Shown one piece after another: positions 34,436-47,675 of a DNA stretch of 64,000 nucleotides (the first letter of the stretch is position 1; each line of letters starts with the position of its first letter). A program made the translations under genes and the position numbers. This stretch comes from Taenia hydatigena. Taxonomy: Eukaryota; Platyhelminthes; Cestoda; Cyclophyllidea; Taeniidae. The notes under the pieces were generated by a model. It searched no databases. It was not told the origin of the DNA and was given only the letters and a program-made list of their open reading frames with translations. The stretch lies in contig JADWOT020000002.1 in NCBI GenBank assembly GCA_036345935.2, positions 992,001 through 1,056,000 of the forward strand, written 5' to 3'.

Positions 34436-36660
34436 GCGTGGCATGAGCAGAATAAATGAGTGGTTGGCAAATAGGGTAGGTGGTCAAACAAAATAATGAA
34501 GGAAATCAAAGGAAGAAAAAATCAAAGAAGGATGTAAGTGGGGAGAAACATTGATCGACAGAAAGAAAGGAAGAAAAAACTTGATGGAATAAATAAACGA
34601 AAATCGCAGGAAGGAATGCTGCATGATTGATAAGGGAGGAATGGGGGCACCTGCTAGCGGTCTATAAGCACTTGCGATCGTGATGCCGGACTCGAAAGGG
34701 TGTACGGAAAGAAAGGAAGAACAAAAATAAAAATTAATCAGATAAAATGTTTTGAGGAGAGGAAACAAGGACTAGGTGTGGAACAGAGGGGAGACAAGTA
34801 CGTCAACTGGCAGCCCATCTTACTGGCTCATCTACTCCCAACCACCAATACACGCCATTTCCCTTCTCCTTTGGCATCCTTTACATCGCCTCCACCTTCT
34901 ACGCGCTCCTCACACTGCCCTACCATTTCCCCTTCATCACATCGCCATTGTGCCTGACTCGCCACTGCCGCTCAGTTGACTACCCTCTGTCACCACCACT
35001 TCCCTCTGTCCCCTCTACCTCCCCGTAACCCACTCACATACCCACGCACACACCCACATGCATGCCCCTACTACTACTGCTACTGCCTGCACACACTACT
35101 CACCCACCCTCACCACCACCACAACTACTTATTGAGCTGCCAGTAGTCGACATTGTCTTCTCTCTGTCCCGCTGATTGGATGGTCTCAGGTAAGACCACA
35201 CCTGGATTTCATTAAGCTGCCTCATATTGCACACACCAAAATGTTCCTCTTTAAACCAAAACCTCTCACTAGACCCATAACAGAAAGCATCTCTTGTCTT
35301 TAGCGCATGGCTGCCCAAAATATTCGATGCATTTTAGGCGCTAAAATATTATTCATTTATTCGGCTTAAATTCTTTCAAACAAGACTGTCATCTGGGCAT
35401 GAGAAAGTGACTTTTTGTCCAATGAGAAGAGAAGTGCGCGCGCTGAAAGCCGAGTAGATCCTATCCACTCATTCTCCTTGCCCATGCAATTTTCGCTACC
35501 TACATCCCACGTTACTTTCCTCCATTTGCCCTCTTTTCAAGTTCATCCCATATTTGTGAATTCCTTGCACAAATTTCGACTCCTGTTTCTTAAGTTCCTT
35601 TTGATTTCTTCCTCATTATACCTACCTCTTCCTTTCGCCTACTCACACCCTCTGAGTAGGAGCGTAGTAGCAGTGGGGTCCCCTCTAACTTTGACATTCC
35701 CATTTCTCCCACTTATCCATCCTCTCGTCCGCACGCACCCAGTAAGGGCACTTTATGCCACTCTACCACCCACCATCACTTCTTTTCCACCTCCACTTAC
35801 TGAAAACTGGAAGTTCTTCACTCCTACATTCTTTCACTCATTTCATCTACTTCTCTTCTATTTTCTTTTACTAAACCTATTTTAGTCACACATCATACGA
35901 GCATCTATGCAAGCGTTGCTTCTTTCTTTTCACGATGCTGTTTCACTTAACTATTTCCACACCTCACTCCGCCGTCACACATATGTGACACATGCATTTA
36001 TTACTAATTTGCCTTTTTCTCCCTGAAACACTACGATTGCTACCATTATTTTTGTCTCATGCATGCATCCATAAACATATGCACACACCACTGCCCCTCC
36101 TTCCACATCCCGTCCAACAGCTCTTATTACATCCTCGCCACTAACACAACCACTGCAAACCAGATCTCTAAATCTCTCATTTCATCATTCAATTCTAGTA
36201 GGAATCAGCCAACTAAAAACCATGTTTTGGTGTTTTTTTGGGAATAAAAACTCGTTTTTATTAAGTCATATCCCACAGTTCGTCTTCCCATCACACCTCT
36301 GTAACACGCACACATTTGTTTCCCATATTTCCCTTTCTCCCCTCATGCTGCAGCCACATTTGTGTTCCCTTCCTCAACGCCGATACCTCCCTTCTTTCAT
36401 TTAATGAATGCCTCGGTTTCATGTTTGTTATTGACTTGTGTATGGTCTGATGTTTGACAGCGATCCACTTAACGCAGCCTTTTCGTTGATTCCTCCACCT
36501 GTAGTACGTTTTGCTGCTCTTTGCTTCCTTCTCGGTATTGCTTGCGGTCACTTGGGTGGTCGTATCGCAGTCAGTGTCATCTCAGCATAGAATGCGATCC
36601 ACAGTCCACTCCATGACAACCATCCTTTAGATGGCGCTCAATCCAACATTTCCCTCCTAC
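34436..36660 (+). repeat. block G, long copy 1
   Basis: About 34500-35300 matches 14870-15600. From 35435 to 36650 it matches 50309-49200 inverted (positions sum to 85844), and the part from 35606 matches 60045-60960 directly. It includes the CACACATATGTG palindrome near 35977 and a G/T-poor, pyrimidine-rich strand. Frames are low-complexity; no gene. Confidence 0.6.
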
Positions 36661-37699
36661 TCGACGTGATTATCACACAAGAGCACAATCATCATGCTCG
36701 AAATTTGGTCGGGTTTGCGCAACTTACTTCTTACACTAAACAACAATCGGAGTCTGCATTACAGCTTTTAACGCTTTCGTCACGGGATAGTTACTCGGGT
36801 TCCTGTTTGTTGGTTCATTTCTTTCACATTGTTTGCACGTGTCTGCTTTGAGTTGGTAGTGGAATGAGTTCTTCTATGAAGCGCCCAACGGAACCTTCGA
36901 TCACTCGAGCAAGACCCAGAGACGGTCATTGTGTCAGCAGACTGTTGATCATACAGTTACTTCCAAAATCTACAACTGAAGGAATTTATTGATACAATTG
37001 CTTGATGTGTCTGATGTTGCTTGCTTAACTTACGCAATGTTGGTGGGAGCAACCACTTAGCTAATCGCTGCAAGGATTCACTGAAATGCAACCGAGAGGT
37101 GTTTCCAATGCCAACTAGGTCACGTTCATCTTGCAGGTGTGACGATGTGTCGAGCAAGATTTTTCTCTATGCTGAGTGTATAGAATTGGATAGGCATGGA
37201 ATTCTTGATCATTTGGCTCTTCTGCTTTTTTACTTTATCGGATGAGAATCATAACATGCAACACATGCAACCACCAGGAGTAAGTAACTGCGACCCTCGC
37301 AGACTTCGGTTTGCTACTCCTTTGCCAATGAAACATCTTAGTGACGTTAAAGATGGAACTATATATGGTGGATGTAGCATTCACTGTGTTGCATTTAAGA
37401 ACACCTGTCTTAGTGTTCCCCTGTTGTGGCCCCTTGAGGTGGTTTAAACTCTCTCTGCTTAAAAAGCTAAAAACAGGATTCCACTAATGAGAATTCTTCC
37501 GTATTAATTACACCATTCCTAGAAATCAGTTAAATTTGACAAATGATTCTTTAATTTGATTTCTTAACTGACGAAACACTAGCCATGATTCTGCTTCCAC
37601 TTCGAGATCTAGGCACGTCTGTTTTGTTTAATTTCTCCCCCATCATTTCACTGTCCCATTCAACAACAAAGGCCCAAATCTGATTCTGATCTGCTCAAC
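36661..37699 (+). other. single-copy stretch, no gene confirmed
   Basis: Not repeated in the window. Two overlapping frames (37021-37245 and 37196-37447) have less biased composition than their surroundings (for example GGSNHLANRC and HLSDVKDGTIYGG) and could be fragments of a gene, but no domain is recognised. Confidence 0.3.
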
Positions 37700-38824
37700 A
37701 ATGAAATTTCCGATTGGACCGGACTCTGCTGATTTGATTGCGCTCATTGTGCTCTTGCATGCACATCTGTCGCTCTTTCCGTTTCTCCTCGCGACGACAG
37801 CGTGGGGAGTCACTCGACTGCCAAGTAGGGAGATGAGGCCGCACGCTAGAATTGTACCCGGTGCTGATTTGATGTGCATTGACCGCACACAGACAAAGAA
37901 GTTCTTTTTCTGTCACTCTACATATCATTGTGGTGTTGCAAAACAAGAGGTATGCATCACGAGATTCCTTTGACTTCTACGAATTCGCCCTCTAGTGAGA
38001 AGTCACTAGCTAACGATTTCAGAAGCATTTAGCTCGCCCAGCATATTTAGGGCTTTGTCAGCAAAATCTGCGTCTAGACATTGAGAAGTCTCCAGGGAAG
38101 GGATAGACTCTTCGGATTAACTAATTGCAGCTAGCTTGATTTCGCATGTGGAATAATCACTGGTGCTACTTGGGTCGTGTTTCCTGCGTTGCTTTCGATG
38201 TAGCTCCATAGACATTAGTAAGTTTTGGAAGAGTAAGCCCGGGCTAAGTGCCAGAAGTTGATATCAAGTGGAATTGTTAGGTTCAGTCCTGCCTTGTGGT
38301 GTCAAATTTTTGGTTGCCTGTGAGGAGGGAGAAGAGAGGGAAGAAGAGCATGACACTGTGTAAAGCCAAGTGCTTGACAAGTTCTCTTCCTCAGCTTGCC
38401 TTTCAAAAATGGAGCCTTATTCACTACAGCATCATTCTTTCCTTGTTTTAATAGCTTTCCACCTATCCACCTGCCTAATTTATCGCCAGGACAACTTCAG
38501 CCAATCCCCAACCCAATTCTTCAGCGCAACGAAACCAGGATAAAAGAGAGCACAATGGATGGGAGAGTATCTGTGTGCCCGACTCACGATGGACGACTAG
38601 GCAACAGCGATATGAGGAGTTGACAAGGCGGAATGGATATGGAAGTTTCATTGCTGAAAACGAATTGTTGATTCACAGCATGAACATGTAGCTCTACTTA
38701 AAGGCGATTAACTGATACCTCGTTGACGTGGGAGGTAAGTGCGCCATTTGGATGAGGTTTGCTTTGTTAACCTCAAAAATGCAAGATGCACATTTAAATG
38801 CAGAGGGGAACAACTTGTCTCAAG
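37700..38824 (+). repeat. block Y, truncated copy downstream of kelch C
   Basis: Inverted relative to the A and B copies, as expected from inversion of the whole K-Y segment. More diverged at its outer end (37700-37980) than inside. Confidence 0.6.
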
Positions 38825-41099
38825 ACTGCACTGGAAGGTACTGATTACATGGGCGTAGTAGTCACCTACTCGTGATTGACTTGGATTGGTCACGATCTCG
38901 TCACACTTTTATTCGTGTTCATTTTACAAACCTAATTTAAAGGGGAATTGTAGAGGGCCAGCGTTGGTTTAATAATTCACCATCAGTGAGGTCACGCTGA
39001 TCCGGTGACTGACGGCAGATGCTCTCCTTCTGTGCAATGTGGGCGTGCCATCACGCCAACGAAATCGTGGCTGTTGATCACATAAAACCGGTCAGCTTAC
39101 CAATATCACTGACACAGCATCCTGGGTCATTTGCTTTGAATAAAAGGTTATTTACAGCCCAAACAAATGGAGATATTTAGAAGCGATGAGGCAGAGAATG
39201 CATTGTCGTGCTGAATTATCACTACAGCCTGTGACAGGCATGCAGGTACAGCTCAATTGGACAACATGCTTCAACCCTATGATGGAAATCATGCCTGAAC
39301 GTAAGAGTAAGAGCAGGTTGTGATTGGAGCTTCCTAAAAATGTTTCAAACGATTTTTTAATGTAAAGCCAGCGAAAGGCCATCAAAAATCAGCTCTGTTC
39401 ACGCCACCTTGAGTGATGCATGATGGATGCTCGATGGACCAAATATTGGCTCCCACTGTGCAGTGAAATAAACAAGCAAGTAGAGTTAAGGGACACCTAC
39501 TCACAACGTATGAGTAGGTGAGCGCTCAGTGACTTGGAATGAGCAAACCGTTTGGCATTTTGGTTGTGGCTCAAAAGTGTTACATGCGTTTATCATAATC
39601 CCAACTAAATGCACTCACAGAGGGGATGATGTGAACTCCTCTTTATTCATTTAACCATCCATTGTTAAAGGCTACTACTGCTGGCGCTGCATTGTGTTTT
39701 TCCCGTTGTTACAAAGTAGCATTGCAAGATAAGCTTGTGATTTGTCAGTATTTAGATCTGGCACTTCGACCAGCCTCGATCTGGACGCGTCGTCGAGTGA
39801 CTCGTTCTTTTTAGCCTAGTGAGAGCAACATTTGCGGACGGCAGGTTGAACTACTCTGAACCCACGAATGGCTTCAGGGAATTGGAAGGAAAGGAGAAAG
39901 AATACGGCTTAGTCTACACAACTATGCCACTTTCGGTGTAACTGTCTTGGCGTTAGGGCCAATTTTTCATATCTGATCGTTCTGGCAGAATCTTAGAAGT
40001 TGCTGTAAGCATTTGTTGTGGCAAGTGAAATGGCGCCCAAAGGAACCCAGATTATGAACTTGGATTGCATGTGATAATGTCCTCTATCATCCACGTTTTA
40101 CACTTTCCACTTTTTTCGGAGTGATTAGCCGGTTAGCAGATTTCATGCAGCAAGTTCCGAAATAATTGTGTGAAATGAATCAGTGGAGCATCAAGCCCTC
40201 AAAAATATCCGTGAACAAACGGTCCTTGTCGTCGTTTAATTTATTCGTGCTAGACTTCCGCGACAAATTAGTGCCCAGTACCTTTTATAAACACTGGCGT
40301 TGTGTTGATACAGTAAGTAGGCCTAAGACAATGCTGGTAAATATCAGGACATTGATGAGTGGGACGGGTTACATTACCTCCATGCCATTCCAGGCACCAA
40401 GGTGGTTCGTTGGACAGGCAGAGTGAACCCTCTTCCCTTGGTTAACTCTTATTTGTCCTACCCACCTAATCACCCTGATGCGGTAACGAGAATTTGATTT
40501 TGCAAACGCGTGGTACTATCGCGGAAAGGACCGTTCGCGGCACTGATGTGACGTGATGAACCCGTCCTATCACGCACTCGATTTGGCGTTAAGGCATTTC
40601 CCACTTTATCCATTTGCCTTCGGGTTGCATAATCATGGTGTCACTTCTGCTGATGTACAATTGCCGTCGTTGAGGTGCGTATTTTCTCCTTCAGCCTTTC
40701 CCTAGTTTGACTTTGGGCGTCTGGCTGCGTCGTCTCGCTTTGGACGATGCTGTTTGGATGTTAAGGCAACTGTCTTACTCTAACTATGTGCTGAATGCAT
40801 AAATCGAACTACTTCGAATGATTTGACTTTTGCCAAACCTTGTGCATCAACCGCACCTGATTCAACACTCACTTCCTTGGCACAGGCGTCAACACGGAAA
40901 TTTGCATTTTGTTTCGCATTATTCTACAGTCGAAGTGCGACTAATGGCTGGGATAGGATATTTACAAACATTGGTGCAAGTGGTGAAAATAAAGTGGAAT
41001 ACGTTACCTCAAGTCCCACTCCAACATCAATTTGTTCTCCTCTCAAACAAGTCGAACGCCAAGCATAAACTCTGTAATTTTGTAAAACAATTCAAGGTG
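38825..41099 (-). repeat. 3' flank of kelch copy C (block K, inverted)
   Basis: Inverted match to the flanks of copies A and B. It retains the exon-like stretch missing from A (here 40175-40312 on +). An 81-residue + strand frame at 40823-41068 runs antisense to the kelch 3' end and is broken in A and B, so I do not call it a gene. Confidence 0.6.
40175..40312 (+). other. exon-like open stretch, copy C counterpart
   Basis: Same 46-codon stretch as at 22657-22794, again followed by GTAAGT (donor 40313). Differences from B include S to N, E to K and L to W, so it shows no sign of strong protein-level constraint. Confidence 0.25.
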
Positions 41100-43654
41100 T
41101 CAGGAATGTAAGCCTGTAGCCTTGATTTTGCAAAAATTCTCGTCTTCGTCCTGCTTTTCTCTTGCTACGAAAAGCATTGGCGACTGTAAACCATCCAGCC
41201 GAAACAATGGCTTCCATTTATAGTTTGCCAAGGATTGGTCCTACAAAATTCACAGCATCATCAGACATCATAACTCGTCAATTGCATAGCGCAAACTAAT
41301 GTGTTACCTTTCCCGAAGGTAAAAATTCGTATACGTTGGCATAGACACTGGAAGATGCTAGAGGGAACACATTTGGATACTTAAGAAATTTAGCCGAGAA
41401 AGGCGCTCATTTGGGGTGTTAGAATGAAAACTTACACAATAATAACAACCTGTCATTGAATGTGACAAGAGACTTGGACGAGGTGTTCTGCTCACAAATT
41501 CCACGTAGTCGAGTCCACCCAACTTTCGCCTGTTTGATCGATGACAATGGAAGGCATTCAGCAGTTGATCCTTCGTCCCCTCCAACAACCACCACGTGCC
41601 CTTTGAAGCTGGCGACTGCTGGACTTTGGCGTGCATGTAACATCGGCTCAAGCTTAATCCATCGCCAATCGCTTGCAGCCGCATTATCCTGTACCAACAA
41701 TTCAACATCATTTGACTTCACGGATGAATTTGAACCACCTCGATACCCGCCAACAACTATGATTCCTACGTCTGGAATATTCAACGCGGAGACATTGCTT
41801 CGCGGAATCGGCAAGTCAGGGAGTCTTACGAGCCTAGAAAGCTTGACTTAGCTATACTAAACTTACATGTTAATGGCGGTGTCAAATCTTTCGCATGTAG
41901 CAAAGAAGGAGCCGCTACAATGATTATTAGGGCTGCCGCCAAAAATGAAGATAGATCCATCTCTCGACGCAACACCATAAGACCAGCGATTATTCGTGTA
42001 AAAATACTTGTAGGCAATGGAACCATCTTGGTGATTTACAAGCATCATGTTGCTCTTTGCACCCGCACATGTAACGATGCATAATTTGCCTAGAATAAAG
42101 GAAATAAAGCCACATATTTGGTTCACCGTCAAATGTGGTCGCTGCTCCGTCGGAGGGAAATGTAAGAATTAAGGATCTGTCCGGTCGCAACTGAGGCTGA
42201 GTTGTCAAGGCATACAATGACGAATGCTCACCCCGATTGAGGAGCAAAAGCACCTCCCTAGATATTGCAAAATTGTCAGCACATTGCAGAAGTGGAAAGT
42301 GCGAAGATGATAATGATAAAGGCAGTGCTACAGTGTCAGATTTTAACAAATCGCAGCACTCATCGTTTCGACTAGTCGGCTTTGTAGAGAAGCAAAATCA
42401 CGTACTTGGTTGGTGGCCGAGGTTTGGGGACAAGCCAAGACCTCTGCTTTGTCAGCCTCTCTTCCGCATTCACTCTGAGACTCGGCAGAGTAGAACCTGA
42501 GCAATCGTAACAGAAATCCCGTATAAGGCGTGCTCCTGGTTCTTGAATAAATGGTCCATCCATACTGCATTCGAACTTAGCTCCGCGTAAATGCACCTGT
42601 CCACCCAATTCCTACCCATCTCTCCATCTCACACTATTTTCATCCATCCAAATTTGTGCTCATCAATCACATCTGTTTCGTTTGCCACCCGTTTCTGCGT
42701 GGATGGATTGACAACACTCTCGGCTACTGGGTTCGCTCATTCCTGACACACAAACTCTTTACATCATTGGCTCATCCACTGTGCTTACCAGCTTGAAGCA
42801 ATCCCGAATATCCCCTCACAAATGTCCAAAATTCGGCCCGACATTTTGGAGATAGCTTCTTCAAATCAATCTTCAAAAGCAGCCTCGTGAACACTTCTTC
42901 CCTCTCCTCCAAGTCACGCTCCTCCATGCCTGCCTCCAACCACTTGCAAATCACTCGATACTTTCCTTCCTCACTAACGCCTTCCAGCCGTTCGTCCTCC
43001 AACAGCATTTCCAATTGCTCTACTGTTGTCTGCATCAACGATTCTGGTGGCAAACACAGGTCCTCCAGGTGTCCCGACATCAGCGGAATGCACAGTTCAA
43101 TCAATCTACGATTCATCGTAATATTGGCTACGGACCAAATTTCGACTACATTGTCTATGGAGATTCTATAGCCAGAAGGATTATAGTAAAGAGAAAAGCT
43201 TCCTCTACCTCGTTTTCAGAAAGGCAGCGCACCAGGAAACGATCTTTTTCGAGCCGAGATGGTGTGCTAGCAGGCAAAGTCGCGTGGCATTTCCTGTGGT
43301 AATTGTAATTTTACCTGTATAGGCATAATTTACGACAGCCTCGACAGTACTAAGGAGTGATTGATGAGGAAGCAATGAATGTGCGTACTCTTTGGAGAAG
43401 CCTTTCCACTGGAATGCTACATCATTTTGCGCAGAAGTCATTGAATTTAGGATGAAGGGAAAAGCGGTTGCTAGGATTATTCGGTGTGCCTTGACGCATT
43501 CGCCTTCCTCTACCTAGAATTTGAAGCATAAAACCAATGTCCGTAGTCTCACCGTGATTAGTAGGTCGATAAACTTCTCCTGTTCACGGAAGTCGCAAAA
43601 TTTGCTCCGGGGAAGGAAGACCGGATTCTTATCCGAATGTTCCACCGACTCCAT
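41100..43654 (-). CDS. BTB-BACK-kelch (Kelch-like) protein, copy C, complete
   Basis: Inverted twin of copy B; every B coordinate maps to 62958 minus that coordinate. Exons in transcription order: 43654-43553, 43513-43209, 43165-42789, 42496-42406, 42371-42127, 42089-41867, 41833-41436, 41357-41308, 41240-41100. It has the same 643-codon length and splice phases, with no internal stop. Domain order is BTB, BACK, kelch. Differences from B seen in the BTB-BACK part are mostly amino-acid changes: SLFPHQ/SLLPHQ, CADFL/CAAFL, VISKWL/VICKWL, EDKRL/EDERL, KCLTEF/KCRAEF, VREYSG/VRGYSG. In the propeller, the patch after GGSPNN reads HCSGSFF, closer to copy A than to B. Homology with B stops about 135 bp upstream of the ATG, so the promoter region differs. 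Like B, it appears to be an intact, potentially expressed adaptor of the KLHL family. Confidence 0.86.
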
Positions 43655-43660
43655 TTGTAG

Positions 43661-43677
43661 CTGCAGAAGAAAAGTGG
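43661..43677 (-). other. splice acceptor just upstream of copy C start codon
   Basis: Same acceptor as upstream of copy B, on the minus strand, 6 nt before ATG 43654. It lies within the roughly 135 bp of 5' flank shared by B and C. Confidence 0.5.
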
Positions 43678-44275
43678 TATTCACGCTGAAGACGAGATGG
43701 GTGGGAATGAGTGAGTGAACATTTATGTGTGTGCTGTGTGCTAAGAGGCTCTCAGATGACCTTGAAGAAACCAAGAGAAAGGATTCAATTTAATTTTTAA
43801 TTTTTAATATAGCTTCACAGCCGTGATACCATGTGACATCTTAATCAGCATCATTAAATGCTGTACTGGACACAAGAAGTTATGATTGACCAGGACAGAG
43901 ATAAACGAATTGCCCCGCCCCATCCGAAAATACTCGCTTTGCAGCTACCAGCGTCTGACTACTTAAATTATTTCGGAGTGCTGTGAGAGAGGATTAGTAA
44001 TTTGGGATGCAATATATACGCCATTTCAGCACGATTTCATCGTCCTTGTTCCTTGTTCAACAGCCTAAAAAAATCCGGTGCTATCTGTTTAGCACAGTAG
44101 TGATACATCCAACTGATCGGCTGGGTGATACGACAGTGAATCTACACGTCAGCAACAACTTGAGTAATGGATGTCTGCCTGCCTTTCCAGCCCCACTGCC
44201 ATGAACCATTCTAGGAAACACTCCACCGACCCCAAACGATCCACTGGAATTGTAAAAATGAAGAAACCTAACAGT

Positions 44276-44339
44276 CACATAATGAGGCCTTTGCATTTGC
44301 ACTAGCATGTAGGCGTATAAAGAAAACCCAATCGACATT
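44276..44339 (+). repeat. short dispersed repeat, unit 1
   Basis: Shares CATAATGAGGCCTT and GTAGGCGTATAAAG with unit 2 at 44890-44934, with an internal gap. The two are about 610 bp apart. Confidence 0.5.
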
Positions 44340-44349
44340 TTGTGGACCT

Positions 44350-44367
44350 AACAACAACAACAACAAC
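44350..44367 (+). repeat. (AAC)n microsatellite
   Basis: About six AAC triplets in the single-copy region. Confidence 0.85.
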
Positions 44368-44889
44368 TAACAAACTAAAACTAACGCACCTCTTACCACA
44401 CATACTCAGTGTGAGGACCTACAAACAAATGGTAAAAGCATTCTTGCACTCAAAAAAAAGAACGCACATCGAGTCCACTGCTGCACAATAAAGCATTAAC
44501 CGCTACCCAATCTTACCTGAGGGACGTGTGAAGCGACAGCGAAGGCGAGATTCGCATTCATTGCCGCCTCATAATACCTTCGTTCTCCGCAAAACAAAAA
44601 TTCTTCACCACAACTTCAATGTTTAGCCTAGCATATACACAAGTGAAGACAATGTACAATAGAGCACACAAAGAATACTTATTGACAAAAGCAATGGGCA
44701 GTGTCCAAGGCCTTGCACAAGCTAACACTCTTCTCAACATAATCACCACTCACTAATCAAAGTCCACAGTCCTTAAGATACAAACTATTCAGCAGATTGC
44801 CAAACAATCTTGATTTACCACCCAGAGTACTGCAGAGCAAAAATTGAACGCGATTAGACCGTGCAGTTGGGAAACAAAGCGTCTTATCA

Positions 44890-44934
44890 GTCGCATTATG
44901 AGGCCTTCATGTAGGGGGTGTAAAGGAAGCCGAT
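44890..44934 (+). repeat. short dispersed repeat, unit 2
   Basis: Reads CATTATGAGGCCTTCATGTA then GGGGTGTAAAGGAAGCC; the counterpart of unit 1 at 44276-44339. Confidence 0.5.
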
Positions 44935-45558
44935 CAACACTTGAGGAGCATAATGATAAATAACAAACCAAAAGTGGCAAAAAGCTACCAAGTATTTACC
45001 AGAATTCCAACGTTTTCGGGCAAGCGAAGTCCTACTAACCGAAATTAATGGCCACCTAACGCACACCAGTCGCGCGCCTTTGTGCACAAATCTAGCCAAT
45101 CACTTCACATTTTGTCCAATAAAACGAATGAACTTTAATTTTTCGATATTTTATAGTCAGGTTAGCAGCTTGTATTTAAACCTAACATCGTCTGTTGCTT
45201 AAAATTTAAGCAGTAACAATGCAAGCAAAATAAATTTCTGAGTAAAAAAAGATGAGGAAACAGGCAGCAAATCTTAGAGCCAAATAAATGCATGCAAATA
45301 TTTGGCAACAATGTAAAACCGAAATCAGTGCCTAATATAGGCAATTATGTAATTTTCACCTTTTTATTTCCCTCGTTTTATAGATTATAATAAACGCATA
45401 TCCCGTTAGAGTATATGTGTACAACTTACAATAAAACATTTTCCTCTGTGATTTAGTGCAGCTTCTGCAAAATTTGACAGTTTTCATATAATATTTAAAT
45501 ATTGACCTTGTATTTCTGTTAACTACGACGCCAAGGTCGTGTAAGGTTGCTAATGAAT

Positions 45559-47675
45559 GACTGTGCTGGGTGATTTGTTGCGCGCTTGTTTTCTGCGTTT
45601 CTTCTTATTCAGATGGCTGGTTTCACTAACAAGCGAGGACAAGGGATTGTTAAAAGTGGGTGTCTCTTCTCCTGCAGCCTAGGCTCTTGATGAAACTGGG
45701 TGGTTGCAACGCCTGCACGCGTTCACACGTGCTGATTTCAGCCAACGCGTTGTTTTGATGTGATGGAAGAACTGTCGATTAGACGTTATTGGAGTAAGAA
45801 ATCGAGAACACTTAAAGTCGCGGGTGATTTATGGCGTTTGCATTTGTTTGCATCTGTTTTCGGTGTGCTTGTGGTGCTTTGATTAACTGGAAGAGTGGAT
45901 TTATTGGTGATCTTTCAGGAATATGGTGCTAGTGATTGTGTCCTCACTTTTACAAAGAAGACACGGCTTCTACGCTTTTCGTTGGCACACATACGCGTGG
46001 TGTGTGTTCCATATCACCGAATCATTGTTAGCACGACTATTGTCGGTCTTAAAGGCAATAAGGGTGGTGAAGGACGGTTGTGCCTACTGGCTACGGAGAA
46101 GGGATAGACTCATTGGACCAGCTAACTACAGTTGGCGTGATTTAGCAGGTGGGACAATCAATGGTGCTACTTGGGTCGTGTTTCCTGCGTTGCTTTCGAT
46201 GTGACCTCATAGCCATTAGTAAATTTTGGAAGAGTAAGCGCGGACTAAGGGCCAGAAGCTGATATCAAGGGGAATTGTTGGGTTCGATCCTGCCTTGTGG
46301 TGTCGAGTTTCCGGTTGGCAGTGAGGAAGGAAAAGAGAGAAGAAGGGCATGACACAATGTAAAACCAAGTGCTTGGCAGGTTCTCTTCCTCAACTTGCCT
46401 TCCAAAAGTGGAGCCTTATTCACTACAGAATCATTATTTCCTTATTGTAATAATTTCTCACCTATCCACCTGCCTAATTTATCGCCAGGACAACTTCAGC
46501 CAATCCCCATAACCCCATTTTCGGCGCAACGAAACCAGGATAAAAGAGAGCACAATGGATGGGAGAGTATCTGTGTGCCCGACTCACGATGGACGACTAG
46601 GCAACAGCGATATGAGGAGTTGACAGGGCGGAATGGATATGGAAGTTTCATTGTTGAAAACGAATTGTTGATTCAAGGCATGAACAAGTAACTCTACTTA
46701 AAGGCGATTAACTGATACTTCGTTGAAGTGGGAGGTGAGAACGCCATTTCGCTGAGGTATGCTTTGTCAACCTCACAAATGCAAGATGCACATTTAAATG
46801 CAGAGGGGTATATGTGCGTGTGTGTGTGGTGCTTTTGCTGTGCACTCGTTCTTTTCCTGACAAGTCGAGATGAAATAGACGTCACCCCATGCAATAGGAG
46901 TAAAAAGAAGCACAAAAGTTAAGGAGACGCAAAGGAATAAGCGTTATTACCTTCCATATTCAAATTTTCATCGTTCGTAACCTTTTGAGTCGCGTAGCTG
47001 TTGTCGATTTGGGTTAGTGGTTGAGCAAAGTGGTGGAGGAGGCGTTGCCATCTGAGGAAAGCAGTTTATATCCAACCAATACAACTCACAGCCTCGCTGA
47101 TGTGGTAATTGGCATGGAATTACCCTCTTCTGATTCAGTCGTTCCAGCTCAATTCGCTTTTGACATAGACAAGGAGAACTACTACTAGTGAGCAAAGAAG
47201 GGTTTGTTGTGAATAGCAATGGAGGATGTTAATAGACCAAATTAGTGAAACTTTGATCTGGCCCCAACCTATGGAGAGGCTGCAAGGTTGACGTCGAATG
47301 GAGGACTTAGAGATTTTACACAAGCTTGCCAGCGGCGTTTATTGGTGCGGAAAACAGGCATCACCCTTGACTGGTCAAATCAGGTCATACTGCAAGTGCA
47401 CTAGTTTGATTTAATTGAGTAATTATGTGCAAGTATGCGACACATACCAAGAGACACAAAAATTTAGGGTCGGATAAGGGTGAAACCTATCGCTTTAAGT
47501 CATAATCTACTACTACCACTCGATACTCACAGGCTTGTTTGTTCTTAATCATAAATACACTCAGAAAGCAACCAGACTCATACGGTGCATGTCCTAGCAA
47601 CAGAATCTTTTTAAAATAAAGCAAACTGGGTGAATAATTTGAGTGTCTACGAGGGAGATACACATTGCCAAAGAA
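45559..47675 (+). repeat. block Y, long copy 2 (longest form)
   Basis: The longest Y copy. It includes the segment 46570-46810 shared with the truncated copies near the kelch genes but missing from the other two long copies. It is flanked by unique sequence on both sides (43791-45558 and 47676-48689), so its ends at GACTGTGCTGG and near TTGCCAAAGAAGCACAG are the best view of the element's edges. No protein-coding gene is recognised. Confidence 0.6.

Larger units (their letters stand above)
43791..45558 (+). other. single-copy, AT-richer 5' region of kelch copy C
   Basis: The region upstream of copy C (minus strand), unrelated to the region upstream of copy B. It holds a small (AAC)n tract and a diverged pair of about 60-bp repeats (44276-44339 and 44890-44934). 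Several AATAAA-like strings occur near 45390-45440. No confident gene. Confidence 0.4.

Noticed and set aside
19170..43790. Inverted kelch copies as an assembly artefact (same sequence placed twice)
   Set aside because: B and C differ at many bases, have different 5' flanks and different indels, so they are distinct loci or at least distinct haplotypes.
46280..46300. tRNA gene or tRNA-derived SINE, from GGTTCGATCC in block Y
   Set aside because: No cloverleaf can be drawn and no A box lies at the right distance; the other Y copies read GGTTCAGTCC, so the box is not conserved.
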